A stretch of DNA of 64,000 nt from Symbioplanes lichenis (GTDB taxonomy: Bacteria > Actinomycetota > Actinomycetes > Mycobacteriales > Micromonosporaceae), in contig NZ_JAUZQD010000003.1 of NCBI RefSeq assembly GCF_030709675.1, positions 186,001 through 250,000 on the forward strand, written 5' to 3'. Below, one piece after another: positions 8,202 through 16,928 of the stretch; the stretch's first letter is position 1; each line of letters starts with the position of its first letter. The notes beneath the pieces are model-generated. The model was not told the DNA's origin, made no database searches, and saw only the letters and a program-made list of their open reading frames with translations. The position numbers were made by a program, and so were the translations under genes.

Positions 8202-9409
8202 CCGAGGTTGGCGGCCCGGCACACCTCCTCCGGGATCCCCGTCGCCAGGGTCACCCGCACGCGCAGCCGTTCCTCCCCGGTCGCCGGGTCATAGGTGCCG
8301 GCCCCGCGCAGATGCGTCGAGTGCGCCAGCACGCCCCACGGCACGGCGGCGAAGCGGTCCCACTGCGCCACGAAGTAGTCGCGGCAGTGGTAGCCGATGT
8401 CGTAGATCTCCGGGTGCGTCGACGACAGCTCGGTGACATGCGGGGCGTACAGGATGACCTCGCCGCCGTCCGCCACCACCGGCTCGACCTTGTAGAAGCC
8501 CTTCGCCGCCGTCCAGATCTCGTCGTACATGGCGGGCACGATCGACAGCACCCGCGGCACCGGCCGGTCGAGATAGGTCACGTGGGTCGCGGCGCACACC
8601 TCGGCCGCCGACGCCCACGACGAGCGCGTGTCCCCGAACGAGACCGAGTGCAGCCCGCTGGACACCACGGGCGTCGCCACCTGGTCGTCGACCGCGCTGT
8701 CGGCCTCCCCGTCGGCGACCTCGGCGGTGACCACGCTCAGGGCCAGCTTCTCCGCCGGGATCAGCGCGGCGCCGTCGTCGATCAGCGCCCGTACGGGCGT
8801 CAGCGCCAGCGTCCCGATGATCTCCGCCGACGTGATCAGCGCGCCCAGCCAGTGCGACACGTCAATGATGGTTTTACCCCCGGCGCCGGGGAAGAAGTAC
8901 TTGTTGCCCCCGGACATCCCGACCACCTCGTGGGGCAGCACCGGGCCCACCACGAGCGCGACGTCGTGCTCCACCACGGCCCGGTTGAGCAGCACCGGCA
9001 CGTCGACGCTCATCCGGCCGCCGCTCAGCTCCGCCACCCGTACGGCGGGAATGGTCCCCAGGTCCGCGAAGGTCGCGGGATCCCACCACTCGTGATTGGA
9101 CACGATCGTCCCCGGATAGGTCTCCGCCAGCCGTCCGGGCTCGTAGCCGAGGTGCCGCGCGAGCGCCTCCTCGCCCATGGGCGCGTGCGTGCCGAGGGCC
9201 ACGAGCACGGTCAGCTTCGTCACGCGCCCGTGCAACGCCGCGTGCACAGCGCGCATCAGCAGCGGCAACGGGCACGTGCGCGTCGCATCGGGGACCAGGA
9301 CGCAGACACTGCGCCCGTCGAACGCGTACGCGGAAAGCTGGTCCTGGACGAACGCGGTGACCTCCTCCGCGTCGAGCACCCTGCCGGCATCCCCTGCGCG
9401 CACCGCCAT
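8048..9409 (-). CDS. larA: LarA-family nickel-pincer racemase/epimerase
   Basis: 453 aa. Catalyses 2-hydroxyacid racemisation or related hydride-transfer chemistry using the cofactor made by LarE/B/C. Residues matching lactate racemase are H106 (SNHEWWDP), H160 (VLPHEV), K170 (GGNKYFFPG, cofactor attachment) and H186 (VSHWLG); the 10- and 16-residue spacings equal those of H174, K184 and H200 in the L. plantarum enzyme. The ATG directly abuts the stop of the Lrp gene (TGAATG read in its own direction), so the two form an operon. The family has many substrates, so lactate should not be assumed. Confidence 0.9.
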   Translation of the reverse strand: MAVRAGDAGRVLDAEEVTAFVQDQLSAYAFDGRSVCVLVPDATRTCPLPLLMRAVHAALHGRVTKLTVLVALGTHAPMGEEALARHLGYEPGRLAETYPGTIVSNHEWWDPATFADLGTIPAVRVAELSGGRMSVDVPVLLNRAVVEHDVALVVGPVLPHEVVGMSGGNKYFFPGAGGKTIIDVSHWLGALITSAEIIGTLALTPVRALIDDGAALIPAEKLALSVVTAEVADGEADSAVDDQVATPVVSSGLHSVSFGDTRSSWASAAEVCAATHVTYLDRPVPRVLSIVPAMYDEIWTAAKGFYKVEPVVADGGEVILYAPHVTELSSTHPEIYDIGYHCRDYFVAQWDRFAAVPWGVLAHSTHLRGAGTYDPATGEERLRVRVTLATGIPEEVCRAANLGYRDPASVDLSAYAREPGTLVVPRAGEMLFRLRDPVTSPASAAARRASAST

Positions 9410-10450
9410 TCACCCAGCCTGCCCCCGCAGCCGCTCGTTGTCGACCCGGGTGCCGACCTGCTTGACCTGACGCAGCGTCGGGCTGACCTCCAGCCGCTCG
9501 ACCCCGGGCAGCACCCCCACCCGCTCCGTCGTGAACTCGAACAGCGCGTCGAGGTCCCGGCAGTTGACGACGGCGTGCAGGTTGTCCGGCCCGGAGAGCG
9601 CGGCGGCGAAGACCACCTCCGGCATCCGCGCCAGCGCCCGCCCGGCCTCCTTGAGCCGTGCCGGGTGCACCCGCAGGTGAAGGTTGGCCCGGGCCCGCAG
9701 CCCCAGCGCCGGCGGGGCGATCTCCACGTCGAGATAGACCACCCCGTCGGCCAGCAGCGCCCGCATCCGCCGGGACACCCGCCCCGGGGTCAGCCCGGTC
9801 GCGGCGGCCAGCTCGACGAGGCTCGCCCGCCCGTCCGCCGCGAGCGCCCCGATCAGGGCGTCGTCCTGCGCGGTCAGCGGCGCGGCTTGATTTCGTACGA
9901 CGGGAAGCTCCACGAACGGGCTCGCGCCGGTCGATCCGAGCGCGGCCTCCTGCTCACCTGTCAGCACCCCGTCGAGCGCCGCCCAGTAGTGCCCCCGCCC
10001 GGCCACGAACTGGCGCAGCTGCACCGACGCCTGCAGATCCAGCACGGCGGCCGCCCGGGGGAGCCGCCGGCCGAGCAGATCGTCGCGCTCCTCGCTCGAC
10101 CGCGACCGCACCGCGCACGTGACCTCGGACCCCGCGGCGGTCAGCGTGACCCAGCTGACGTCGTCCCGCTGGGCCAGCGCCTCGGCGATGGCGGTGACAC
10201 TGCCCGGCCGGCACCGCAGCCGCACCATCCACTGGCTCTGCCCGAGCGCCCCGGGATCGACCACGCCGACCACCCGGATCGCCCCGGCCCGGCTCATCCG
10301 CCGGTAGCGCCGCGCGATGGTCAGCTCGGAGAGCCCCAGCACCTTGCCCACGGTCGCGAACCCGATCCGCGGATCGATCTGCAGAGCCCGCAGGATTCGT
10401 ACGTCGTCGGGCTCCAGCATGACGGATTCGACTGTTTCCGACGGTGCCAT
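9410..10450 (-). CDS. Lrp/AsnC family regulator with two HTH domains
   Basis: 346 aa from ATG at 10450; a longer upstream frame runs through the divergent gene and is rejected. Two winged-HTH units are visible: residues about 12-60 (ILRALQIDP...LGLSELTIARRYRRM) and about 180-235 (LIGALAADGRASLVELAAATG, VSRRMRALL), each followed by an effector-binding-like stretch. This is a tandem AsnC architecture, twice the usual ~150 aa. It is immediately upstream of larA in the same operon and divergent (57 bp) from the amidohydrolase, so it probably controls both in response to an acid related to the LarA substrate. Confidence 0.9.
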   Translation of the reverse strand: MAPSETVESVMLEPDDVRILRALQIDPRIGFATVGKVLGLSELTIARRYRRMSRAGAIRVVGVVDPGALGQSQWMVRLRCRPGSVTAIAEALAQRDDVSWVTLTAAGSEVTCAVRSRSSEERDDLLGRRLPRAAAVLDLQASVQLRQFVAGRGHYWAALDGVLTGEQEAALGSTGASPFVELPVVRNQAAPLTAQDDALIGALAADGRASLVELAAATGLTPGRVSRRMRALLADGVVYLDVEIAPPALGLRARANLHLRVHPARLKEAGRALARMPEVVFAAALSGPDNLHAVVNCRDLDALFEFTTERVGVLPGVERLEVSPTLRQVKQVGTRVDNERLRGQAG

Positions 10451-10507
10451 GATGGTGATGCTACGTCTTCGGTCCTGTTCCGGCGGCTCGTGCGTGAGTC
10501 TTGGGGC

Positions 10508-11461
10508 ATGACGCTGATCGCCATCGAAGAACACTGGCTGCTGCCCCAGCTGAACGCCGCCGACGAGAGCGCCGTCCTCAACGACCAGGGGGACCACCAG
10601 GAGCGGCTGCGGGACCTCGGCGCCGGCCGGCTCGCGACGATGGACGCCCAGGGCATCGACATCGCGGTGCTCGCCCTCACCCCGCCCGGCACGGTCGCCC
10701 TCCCGCCGGACGACGCCGTACGCCTCAGCCGCACCGCCAACGACCGCGCCGCCGCAGCCGTCGCCGCCCACCCGTCCCGCTTCCGAGCCCTGTCCACGCT
10801 GCCCATGTCGAACCCCGGCGCGGTCGTCACCGAACTGACCCGAGCCGCCGACCTCGGCCACGTCGGCACGATGGTCTACGGCCGAGCCGGCGACCTGTTC
10901 TTGGACGACCCCGTCTACGACGACTTCTTCGCGGCGTGCGCCCGCCTCGGACAGCCGGTCTTCCTCCACCCGCAACTGCCGTCGCCGGCCGTCCGCGACG
11001 CCTCGTACCGTGGTTTCGGCCCGGCCACCGACCTGGCCCTCGCCACCTTCGGCTGGGGCTGGCACCTGGACGCCGCCACCGCCGCCCTGCGCCTGATCCT
11101 CCGCGGTACCTTCGACCGCCACCCGGGCCTCCAGATGGTTTTGGGCCACTGGGGCGAAATGCTGCTCTTCTGGCTCGACCGCGCCGACAGCCTCTCCCGC
11201 GTCGCCGGCCTGCCCCGGCCGGTGTCCCACTACGTCCGCTCGAACTTCCACATCACCACGTCGGGCATGCTCAACCCGGCTCTGCTCCAGCACGCCCTGT
11301 CGGTCACCACCCCGGACCGCCTGGTCTTCTCGACCGACTACCCGTTCCAGCACCCGTCCCGCGACGACATCACCGCGTTCCTGAAACACCTCCCGTCGGA
11401 CGCCGACCGCACCCGCTTCACGTCGGCCAATGCGGCCGCCCTCTTCGCCATCACCCTCTGA
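10508..11461 (+). CDS. Amidohydrolase family 2 (ACMSD/resorcylate-decarboxylase-like)
   Basis: 317 aa TIM-barrel metal enzyme. ATG at 10508. The N-terminal EEHW (residues 7-10), FLHPQ, LGHWGE and FSTDYPFQ motifs supply the Glu/His/His/Asp metal ligands seen in gamma-resorcylate decarboxylase and relatives. Members are decarboxylases or hydrolases of aromatic or small acids. It is divergent from the Lrp-larA operon and likely co-regulated, so it may act in the same acid-catabolic route. Substrate unknown. Confidence 0.88.
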   Translation: MTLIAIEEHWLLPQLNAADESAVLNDQGDHQERLRDLGAGRLATMDAQGIDIAVLALTPPGTVALPPDDAVRLSRTANDRAAAAVAAHPSRFRALSTLPMSNPGAVVTELTRAADLGHVGTMVYGRAGDLFLDDPVYDDFFAACARLGQPVFLHPQLPSPAVRDASYRGFGPATDLALATFGWGWHLDAATAALRLILRGTFDRHPGLQMVLGHWGEMLLFWLDRADSLSRVAGLPRPVSHYVRSNFHITTSGMLNPALLQHALSVTTPDRLVFSTDYPFQHPSRDDITAFLKHLPSDADRTRFTSANAAALFAITL

Positions 11462-11909
11462 CCACGAGCCCACCCACCCGAACGCTCACTAGGCAATGCG
11501 GCGGGGGAGTAGCGACAGCAAGCGGACGCTTTACACGGAAACCGGCGCACCTGTCGCCACTGAATGTCACGGCGCAGCCTCTGCCGAGCCAACGACCCCG
11601 GGCGTGGCTCCGTTCGCGAGTTCGGACTCTCGGCAGTGCTTTACCAGCACCGGTCGTCTCAATGTTCACGACGGCTGGCACCACGCGCGGACCTTGGACC
11701 GCTCTATGGCGCTGGCTATCCCTCAGGAGCGCCCGCTCACGATGCGTGCAAGCGAGAATGAGAGCCACTCGAGGCTCGGGTGCGGACTGCCGACGAGAAC
11801 GGTCGAACCAGACAGCAACCGTTTCGATGAATGTTGCAAGTCGGAGTCATAATCTCGCGGCGCTACGGGCGATATACTGCCATGCTCAGCACACCAAGGA
11901 GTTGCAGGC
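11462..11909. other. Non-coding stretch at left edge of lower-GC island
   Basis: No supportable gene on either strand. Base composition drops progressively towards 11.8 kb, marking the change from the core-like lar/amidohydrolase region to the nuclease island. A promoter-like hexamer for the next gene lies near the right end. Confidence 0.5.
11873..11878 (+). promoter_or_regulatory. Candidate -10 hexamer for nuclease gene
   Basis: TATACT sits 31 bases before the GTG start at 11910, in an otherwise AT-poor genome. A matching -35 is not obvious (TTGCAA at 11834 is too far). AAGGAG at 11896-11901 is a good ribosome site for 11910. Confidence 0.35.
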
Positions 11910-13706
11910 GTGGGGAAGTCAAGAAAACCAAATCGAAGCGGGCATCCATCCCCGAAAGGGTCAAGCGGTAGCGGGGGCCGGAACGCGCCCCGGTCCGCAC
12001 GTACTCCAGCGGCGGCCCGTTTGTCCGATGTCGCCGAGGTTGCCCTAGCTGAGCGCCTCGATGAAATCCAGGGGCGCGAAGGTGACATCCTCGCGGCTGT
12101 GCAACGCTCAGAAATTGGAGAAAGATTAGGGCGGTCCGGGTGGGCCGGGTCTGCGCATCGCCTGGAGAAGCAAGACGCGCGAGAGTATCTGCTGGCATAC
12201 GAGGCAGCTGCGGCAGATCAGGCGGCAGAAATTGTCTCCTCGATGTCTTCTGGCGAGTGGCTCTGGTACCTGCGGCGCGTTCCGGCAGCATTCACAGCTG
12301 GATCGGTAAGGACGACATCCGGCTATGTGCGTGAAGTGGCTGAAACCATGTCGGGCGCCTCGGAGGCCTTGCCGACACACGAACCGGGACGCTACAAGAT
12401 GGGATACGTCCTCCCAGTCAATGACTTCGTAGCCCGCAATGTACTTGCCCTGATCAAGATCGCTCGACTTGTCACATATACCCATTCAATGGCCCGCTGG
12501 TGCGGAAAAGGCGCCGCCTTGAAGCGTCAGGCGGACGGGTACCCGTATGCGGTGGAAGTGCAAAATATCAAGAAATTCGTGCAAATTTACGACGATCGAA
12601 TGTCCAGAGATTACGGTAATCTGCTTGGTGGATTGGGCACCGCCTTGCCTGCACTGAACAAGCGAGGAGTGTTTACGAGTCGCGGCGTCCAGATGCAGTT
12701 CTTCGCTGAGACCCGTGATGCCGAAAGCATCACACTTCCGCATCCCGTTACCGGCCAAGAAATTCATTTTGTGCCGAATTTTTGGCGGACCGGCGTACCC
12801 TTCAACCATGTGATCGACCTTGTTGAAAATCTTGACCATTCAACAGCGAGGCCGGACGATGGAATTCTAGGCCTGAACTTACTGCTCCTTCAGACGGCCA
12901 GCGACTTGCTCGGCGTATCTCCGGGTTCGACCATTGACATGTTGCGCCGCGGATATTCAATCATGACGCTCAGAACACTGAAATCCGAGCTCGGTGCGAC
13001 GCTTCGTTCCATACGAGCCGATGTCGACACCGACAGCTTGCCTTTCGTTTTTCCGGACTCGGCGGATGCGGCGCTCCAGTCTCTGTTGAGCTGGCAAGGT
13101 ACGACGTTCCCCCTATTTCCCTCCGCGCCCATACGGGAGCTGGCCGACGCAGTGATCTTGGATGTCGTCGGTGCTACCACGAGCCTTCGACGTATCCTTA
13201 CATACTCTCCTGCTGATGGGGAAATTGCCAATGTGCGTGGGAGGCACTTCGAGCGGAAGCTGCAGGAACTGATAGACAGCACGCCCGCACGGCCGAATGG
13301 GATGGCAAGAAAACTCATCAACAGAAAAGTAAAGCGGAAAGGATCAAACTATACCGACATCGACGCGGTTGCCGAGCTGAATGGCACGCTATTCCTGATC
13401 GACTGCAAAAGTAAGCGTTACGACGAGGCGTACGAGACAGGCGCGTGGAGTGCGGTAAAGAATCTCCGTGACGCTCTTGACAAAGACGCGACCAAGTGGC
13501 AGGAGCAGATCAAGACCATAGCGCGGGAAAGGCTGGCGACCGAGTTGGAGGGGTTCAACGATATTCGTGGTTTCGTTTGTACGCCCTTCGTTCCGTACCT
13601 GGAGAACGAGGACTCGTTGCAATACGTCATTGATGGGCTGCGAGTCGTTGCTTCCAGTGGCGAGTTCGAGGCATGGATCAATCAGAACGGACCGGAACGC
13701 GTATGA
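11910..13706 (+). CDS. Predicted PD-(D/E)XK nuclease-like protein of unknown system
   Basis: 598 aa, no family name recognised. GTG start chosen from AAGGAG 8 nt upstream. The C-terminal ~150 residues have the layout of a PD-(D/E)XK nuclease core: helix with E448 (GRHFERKLQELI), D483/D485 (YTDIDAVAEL), then LFLIDCKSK with D498 and K500. The first ~40 residues are basic and low-complexity; the long middle is helical with no recognised motif. Codon use is far more AT-rich than neighbours (many AAA, AAT, ATA-type codons), so it was probably acquired. A short ATGA-coupled frame follows. Could be a defence or restriction-like effector, or a DUF-type protein with a decayed nuclease fold; function is inference. 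Confidence 0.75.
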   Translation: MGKSRKPNRSGHPSPKGSSGSGGRNAPRSARTPAAARLSDVAEVALAERLDEIQGREGDILAAVQRSEIGERLGRSGWAGSAHRLEKQDAREYLLAYEAAAADQAAEIVSSMSSGEWLWYLRRVPAAFTAGSVRTTSGYVREVAETMSGASEALPTHEPGRYKMGYVLPVNDFVARNVLALIKIARLVTYTHSMARWCGKGAALKRQADGYPYAVEVQNIKKFVQIYDDRMSRDYGNLLGGLGTALPALNKRGVFTSRGVQMQFFAETRDAESITLPHPVTGQEIHFVPNFWRTGVPFNHVIDLVENLDHSTARPDDGILGLNLLLLQTASDLLGVSPGSTIDMLRRGYSIMTLRTLKSELGATLRSIRADVDTDSLPFVFPDSADAALQSLLSWQGTTFPLFPSAPIRELADAVILDVVGATTSLRRILTYSPADGEIANVRGRHFERKLQELIDSTPARPNGMARKLINRKVKRKGSNYTDIDAVAELNGTLFLIDCKSKRYDEAYETGAWSAVKNLRDALDKDATKWQEQIKTIARERLATELEGFNDIRGFVCTPFVPYLENEDSLQYVIDGLRVVASSGEFEAWINQNGPERV

Positions 13707-13798
13707 GCCGGATTGAAGCGTTCAGGTCACATGCTGCATCCTTCGATCGGGTGAGTGAATCGGTGAGAGTGCGTCCCGAGCCGTCTGCCGCTGCGTAG
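13703..13798 (+). CDS. Short ATGA-coupled frame, possibly truncated second gene
   Basis: 31 codons beginning at an ATG that overlaps the nuclease stop (ATGA), the classic translational-coupling arrangement. The product starts MSRIEAFRSHAASFDRV and then ends within higher-GC sequence. It looks like the 5' stub of a former partner gene cut off at about 13.78 kb, but a chance overlap cannot be excluded. Confidence 0.35.
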   Translation: MSRIEAFRSHAASFDRVSESVRVRPEPSAAA

Positions 13799-14169
13799 CA
13801 ACTACCCGCCGAGAGATGGTCGGAGTAGTAGAACGTCATCGGCCGGCACGACGTCGGGCGACGTCAGGAGCCGGTTGCTCGACGGCGGTCCGTACGCGGT
13901 GCGGCAATAACCTTGAGTGACGATCCGATGACACAAAGCGCGGCGAGATGGCTATGGGGTCGGGCGGGAGGACGTCCTGGCCATTCTGGCGCCGCCGCTG
14001 AAGCCGCGGCGGGCAGCTGCCGGTCCGACGCGCCACGACCCGCCGCGCACACTCGACGTCGCGGTACGGGTCGACGATGACTCCTGCCCCGGCTGCGGGA
14101 GCCGGATCTCCGTGGTGGGCACTTGCCGGTGCTCCTGAGGCGTCGTCGACCCGGCCGCGGCGATGCTGC
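13799..14169. other. Decayed/non-coding stretch
   Basis: No intact gene. One forward frame (about 13931-14137) would end with SCPGCGSRIS, a zinc-ribbon-like CxxC pair, but it has a stop just upstream and no start codon, so at most it is a gene fragment. Confidence 0.4.
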
Positions 14170-14420
14170 TCAGCCGGGCGCGGGGACGGCCGGGTCGGCG
14201 TTCATGGCGATCGCGATGGAGCCGGCCAGAGACTCGGCGAGCAGGACGGCGGTGTCGTCGAGGGCTCCGGGCGTACGGGCGTAGATGTTGAGCGCCCCCA
14301 GCGGGTGGCCGCCGGCGGTGAGGCAGGTGGACAGCACGCATCGGGCGTCGGCGGCGACGGCGGTCGGATCCTCCGGTCGCGGACCGCGCCGCTGTCTGAC
14401 GCCGTCCGGGCCATACCCGG
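14170..14420 (-). pseudogene. GAF-domain protein, 3' fragment
   Basis: Reading the minus strand from about 14420 to a TGA at 14170-14172 gives a good GAF C-terminal half: CVLSTCLTAGGHPLGALNIY followed by ALDDTAVLLAESLAGSIAIA. No start codon, N-terminal half or downstream ANTAR domain is present, so this is a 5'-truncated remnant of a GAF sensor common in actinomycetes. Other longer frames over the same bases are shadows. Confidence 0.6.
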
Positions 14421-14495
14421 CCCGCGATTATTGACACGGGTGAGCTTGGCCCCGGGCGGCCACATGGTCGGCCGCGACCCGGGTAAGCGGCCCGC

Positions 14496-14684
14496 ATGAC
14501 GAATCCTCAGCAGCCCGAGATCCGCCGCAGCGACGAGTCGCCCACGACCAAGCAGCGCACCGAGGACGCGGACCCGACCACCGCGCCGGGTGGCAGCCAC
14601 GACCGCGCCGAGGACCGGCCGGTGCCCGAGGGGCAGGTGTCGCCGTACGGCCCGTCCGGCAGCACCGCGTCCGACAATTCCTGA
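14496..14684 (+). CDS. Small hydrophilic protein of unknown function
   Basis: 62 aa, very polar and proline/aspartate/glutamate-rich, no membrane segment or known motif; ends PYGPSGSTASDNS. ATG at 14496. Codon use is the high-GC type of the genome, unlike the preceding island. It may be a disordered cytoplasmic protein. Not recognised. Confidence 0.5.
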   Translation: MTNPQQPEIRRSDESPTTKQRTEDADPTTAPGGSHDRAEDRPVPEGQVSPYGPSGSTASDNS

Positions 14685-14709
14685 CCGGACGCGATAGGTT
14701 GAGGGGATC

Positions 14710-16920
14710 TTGGAGAACATTGATCCCTTCATCGGCACCGCGGCGACCGATCTGCCGGCTCCGCGGGGGCTCGCGGCGGCCTGGTGGTGGCCCAAGCCGC
14801 AGGTCGGCAACACCCACCCCGGCGCCACGTCGCCGCTGGGCATGGTGTCGGCGTGCGCCTACTCAGGGGCCTATCCGACCGGGTACGGGCGCTATGCCAA
14901 GGGCACGGAGGGCGTACCCGAGGAGATGTTCGATCGTCTCCAGGCGTCCGGCTTCACGCATTTCCAGCAGTCGGGCACCGGCGCCATCCGCAAGTACTAC
15001 AACTACGTGCGCGTGACGCCCATGGTGCAGCCGCTCGAGGCGCTCGGGCAGGCGTGGGCGTTGCACGACGAGCAGGCGAGTCCCGGCTACTACGCGGCGA
15101 CCCTCGACACCGGGGTGCGCTGCGAGGTCACGGTCGGGGAGAAGGTGGCCGTGCACCGGTACACGTTCCCCGAGCAGCGCGACGCGCGGGTGGTCGTCGA
15201 TCTGTCGCTCGGCGGGCTGGCGATCGATCTCGGCCAGACCGTGCCGCTGCGGGCCCAGGTCGAGAGCCTGGGGCAGGGCCGGGCGCAGGCCAGCGTCGTC
15301 ATGGAGGGCGTGCCGCTGTCGGTCCATGTCGAGGTGGACAGCCCGGGCTGGCGGCAGAGCGTCTGGTACGACAAACGGCTCGTCGACGGCGGCACGCGCC
15401 TCGACTTCGACAGCATCCGGCAGACCACCCTGAAGCCGTTCGGGCTGGCCTTCTCCGGCGCGGCCCGGGCCGGGCGAACCATCGAGGTGCGGCTCGGCTT
15501 CTCGCTGCGCGGCGGCGACCAGGCCCGGGCGAACCTGGAACGGGAGTGCGGCGCCACCGGTCCCGCCTTCGACACCGTGCACGCGGCGACCCGGGCGCGG
15601 TGGCGCGAGCTGACCGGCAAGGTCACCGTCGACGGCGGTACGGACAACCGGCGCACGATCTTCTCGACGGCGCTTTACCACTCGCTCATCAAGCCGTGCG
15701 TCGCCGCGGACGAGAGCCCGTTCTGGCCGGCCGGCGGCCCGTACGCGTTCGACATCTGCACGATGTGGGACATCTACAAGACGCAGTTGCCCCTGCTGGC
15801 CGCGATCGCTCCCGAGCAGCATGCCGCCGTACTCGAATCGCTGGTCCGGGTGTGTGAGGAAGAGGGCAACTTTCCCATCGGCTATCGCATGGCCCGGGGC
15901 GCGGACCGGTTCTTCCGGCAGGCCAGCGCCCTCGCGCACACGGCCCTCGCCGACGCGCACGCGCTAGGCCGGACGGACATGGACTGGTCGTGGGCCCTGG
16001 TGCACATGGTCGACGACCTGCACCGCATGTACGGCGAGGACTTCTTCGCGCACGGCGTGGTGCACCCGATCACGCACACGCTCGACCTCGCGTACGGGCA
16101 TCATTGCACCGCGCTGGTGGCCCGCGCCCTGAACGACCACCGCCTCGCCGCCGACCTGGCCGGGCGCAGCCGGGGCTGGATCAACGCGTTCGACCCGGCG
16201 ACCGGGCTGCTGCGCGACTCGGAGTTCTACGAGGGCGGCAAGTGGAACTACTCGTTCCGGCTGGTGCACGACATGGCCGCGCGCATCGAGCTGGCCGGCG
16301 GCGAGAAGGCCTTCGCGGTGATGCTCGACAAGTTCTTCGGGTACGGCGCCGCCCCCGTCACGCAGCCCGGCGTGCGCCCGGGCCCCGAGGAGATGCGGCG
16401 CGGCTTCGCCCTTCACCGGTTCGAGGGGCTCAACAACGAGCCGGACATGGAAGCGCCCTGGGCCTATCACTACGCGGGGCGCCCCGACCGTACGGCCGAG
16501 GTGGTGCAGTCCGCTCTGACCTGGCAGTTCGGTCCGGGGCGGGGCGGCCTGCCGGGCAACGACGACTCCGGCGGGCTCAGTTCCTGGTACGTGTGGGCGT
16601 CGCTGGGCCTCTTCCCGGTGGCCGGGCAGAGCCTGTTCCTCGTCAACGCCCCGGCCTTCGAGCGGGCGGCGCTGACGATCGGCGACCGGGAGCTCGTGAT
16701 CGAGACGAGCGGTCACCGGGAGACTCCGGTGAGTGCCGACGGCCTCGATCGCGACCCGCCGACACAATATGTTCAAGCGGCGACATTCAACGGGAAACCT
16801 TTGCGTGGTACACATCTGTCCGCCGCTGACGTGCACAAAGGCGGACGGTTGCACCTGGAGCTGGGTCCGGAGCCGTCCTCGTGGGCACACGGCGTGCGGC
16901 CACCGTCCGCTTCCCTTTAG
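14710..16920 (+). CDS. GH92 family alpha-mannosidase
   Basis: 736 aa, full length for the calcium-dependent exo-alpha-mannosidase family. Seen are ENIDPFIGT at the N-terminus, GFTHFQQSGTG, the TMWDIYKTQLPL region, NNEPDMEAPWAYHYAG with the expected acid E577, and GNDDSGGLSSWY with the expected base Asp at 618/619. The start appears to be TTG at 14710; the catalytic protein begins almost at once, so no signal peptide is visible and the enzyme should be cytoplasmic, unusual for this mostly exported family. A glycosyltransferase gene follows 8 bp later. Confidence 0.92.
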   Translation: MENIDPFIGTAATDLPAPRGLAAAWWWPKPQVGNTHPGATSPLGMVSACAYSGAYPTGYGRYAKGTEGVPEEMFDRLQASGFTHFQQSGTGAIRKYYNYVRVTPMVQPLEALGQAWALHDEQASPGYYAATLDTGVRCEVTVGEKVAVHRYTFPEQRDARVVVDLSLGGLAIDLGQTVPLRAQVESLGQGRAQASVVMEGVPLSVHVEVDSPGWRQSVWYDKRLVDGGTRLDFDSIRQTTLKPFGLAFSGAARAGRTIEVRLGFSLRGGDQARANLERECGATGPAFDTVHAATRARWRELTGKVTVDGGTDNRRTIFSTALYHSLIKPCVAADESPFWPAGGPYAFDICTMWDIYKTQLPLLAAIAPEQHAAVLESLVRVCEEEGNFPIGYRMARGADRFFRQASALAHTALADAHALGRTDMDWSWALVHMVDDLHRMYGEDFFAHGVVHPITHTLDLAYGHHCTALVARALNDHRLAADLAGRSRGWINAFDPATGLLRDSEFYEGGKWNYSFRLVHDMAARIELAGGEKAFAVMLDKFFGYGAAPVTQPGVRPGPEEMRRGFALHRFEGLNNEPDMEAPWAYHYAGRPDRTAEVVQSALTWQFGPGRGGLPGNDDSGGLSSWYVWASLGLFPVAGQSLFLVNAPAFERAALTIGDRELVIETSGHRETPVSADGLDRDPPTQYVQAATFNGKPLRGTHLSAADVHKGGRLHLELGPEPSSWAHGVRPPSASL

Positions 16921-16928
16921 GACCCGCC

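Noticed and set aside
8312..10507. Long plus-strand extension upstream of the amidohydrolase
   Set aside because: Runs antisense to larA and Lrp; the amidohydrolase start at 10508 is supported by its metal-ligand motif immediately after.
13931..14137. Zinc-ribbon-like small gene (SCPGCGSRIS)
   Set aside because: No start codon in frame and a stop just upstream; listed only within the decayed stretch.
16881..16928. Upstream start for the glycosyltransferase
   Set aside because: It would begin inside the GH92 gene; ATG at 16929 directly precedes the conserved beta strand.
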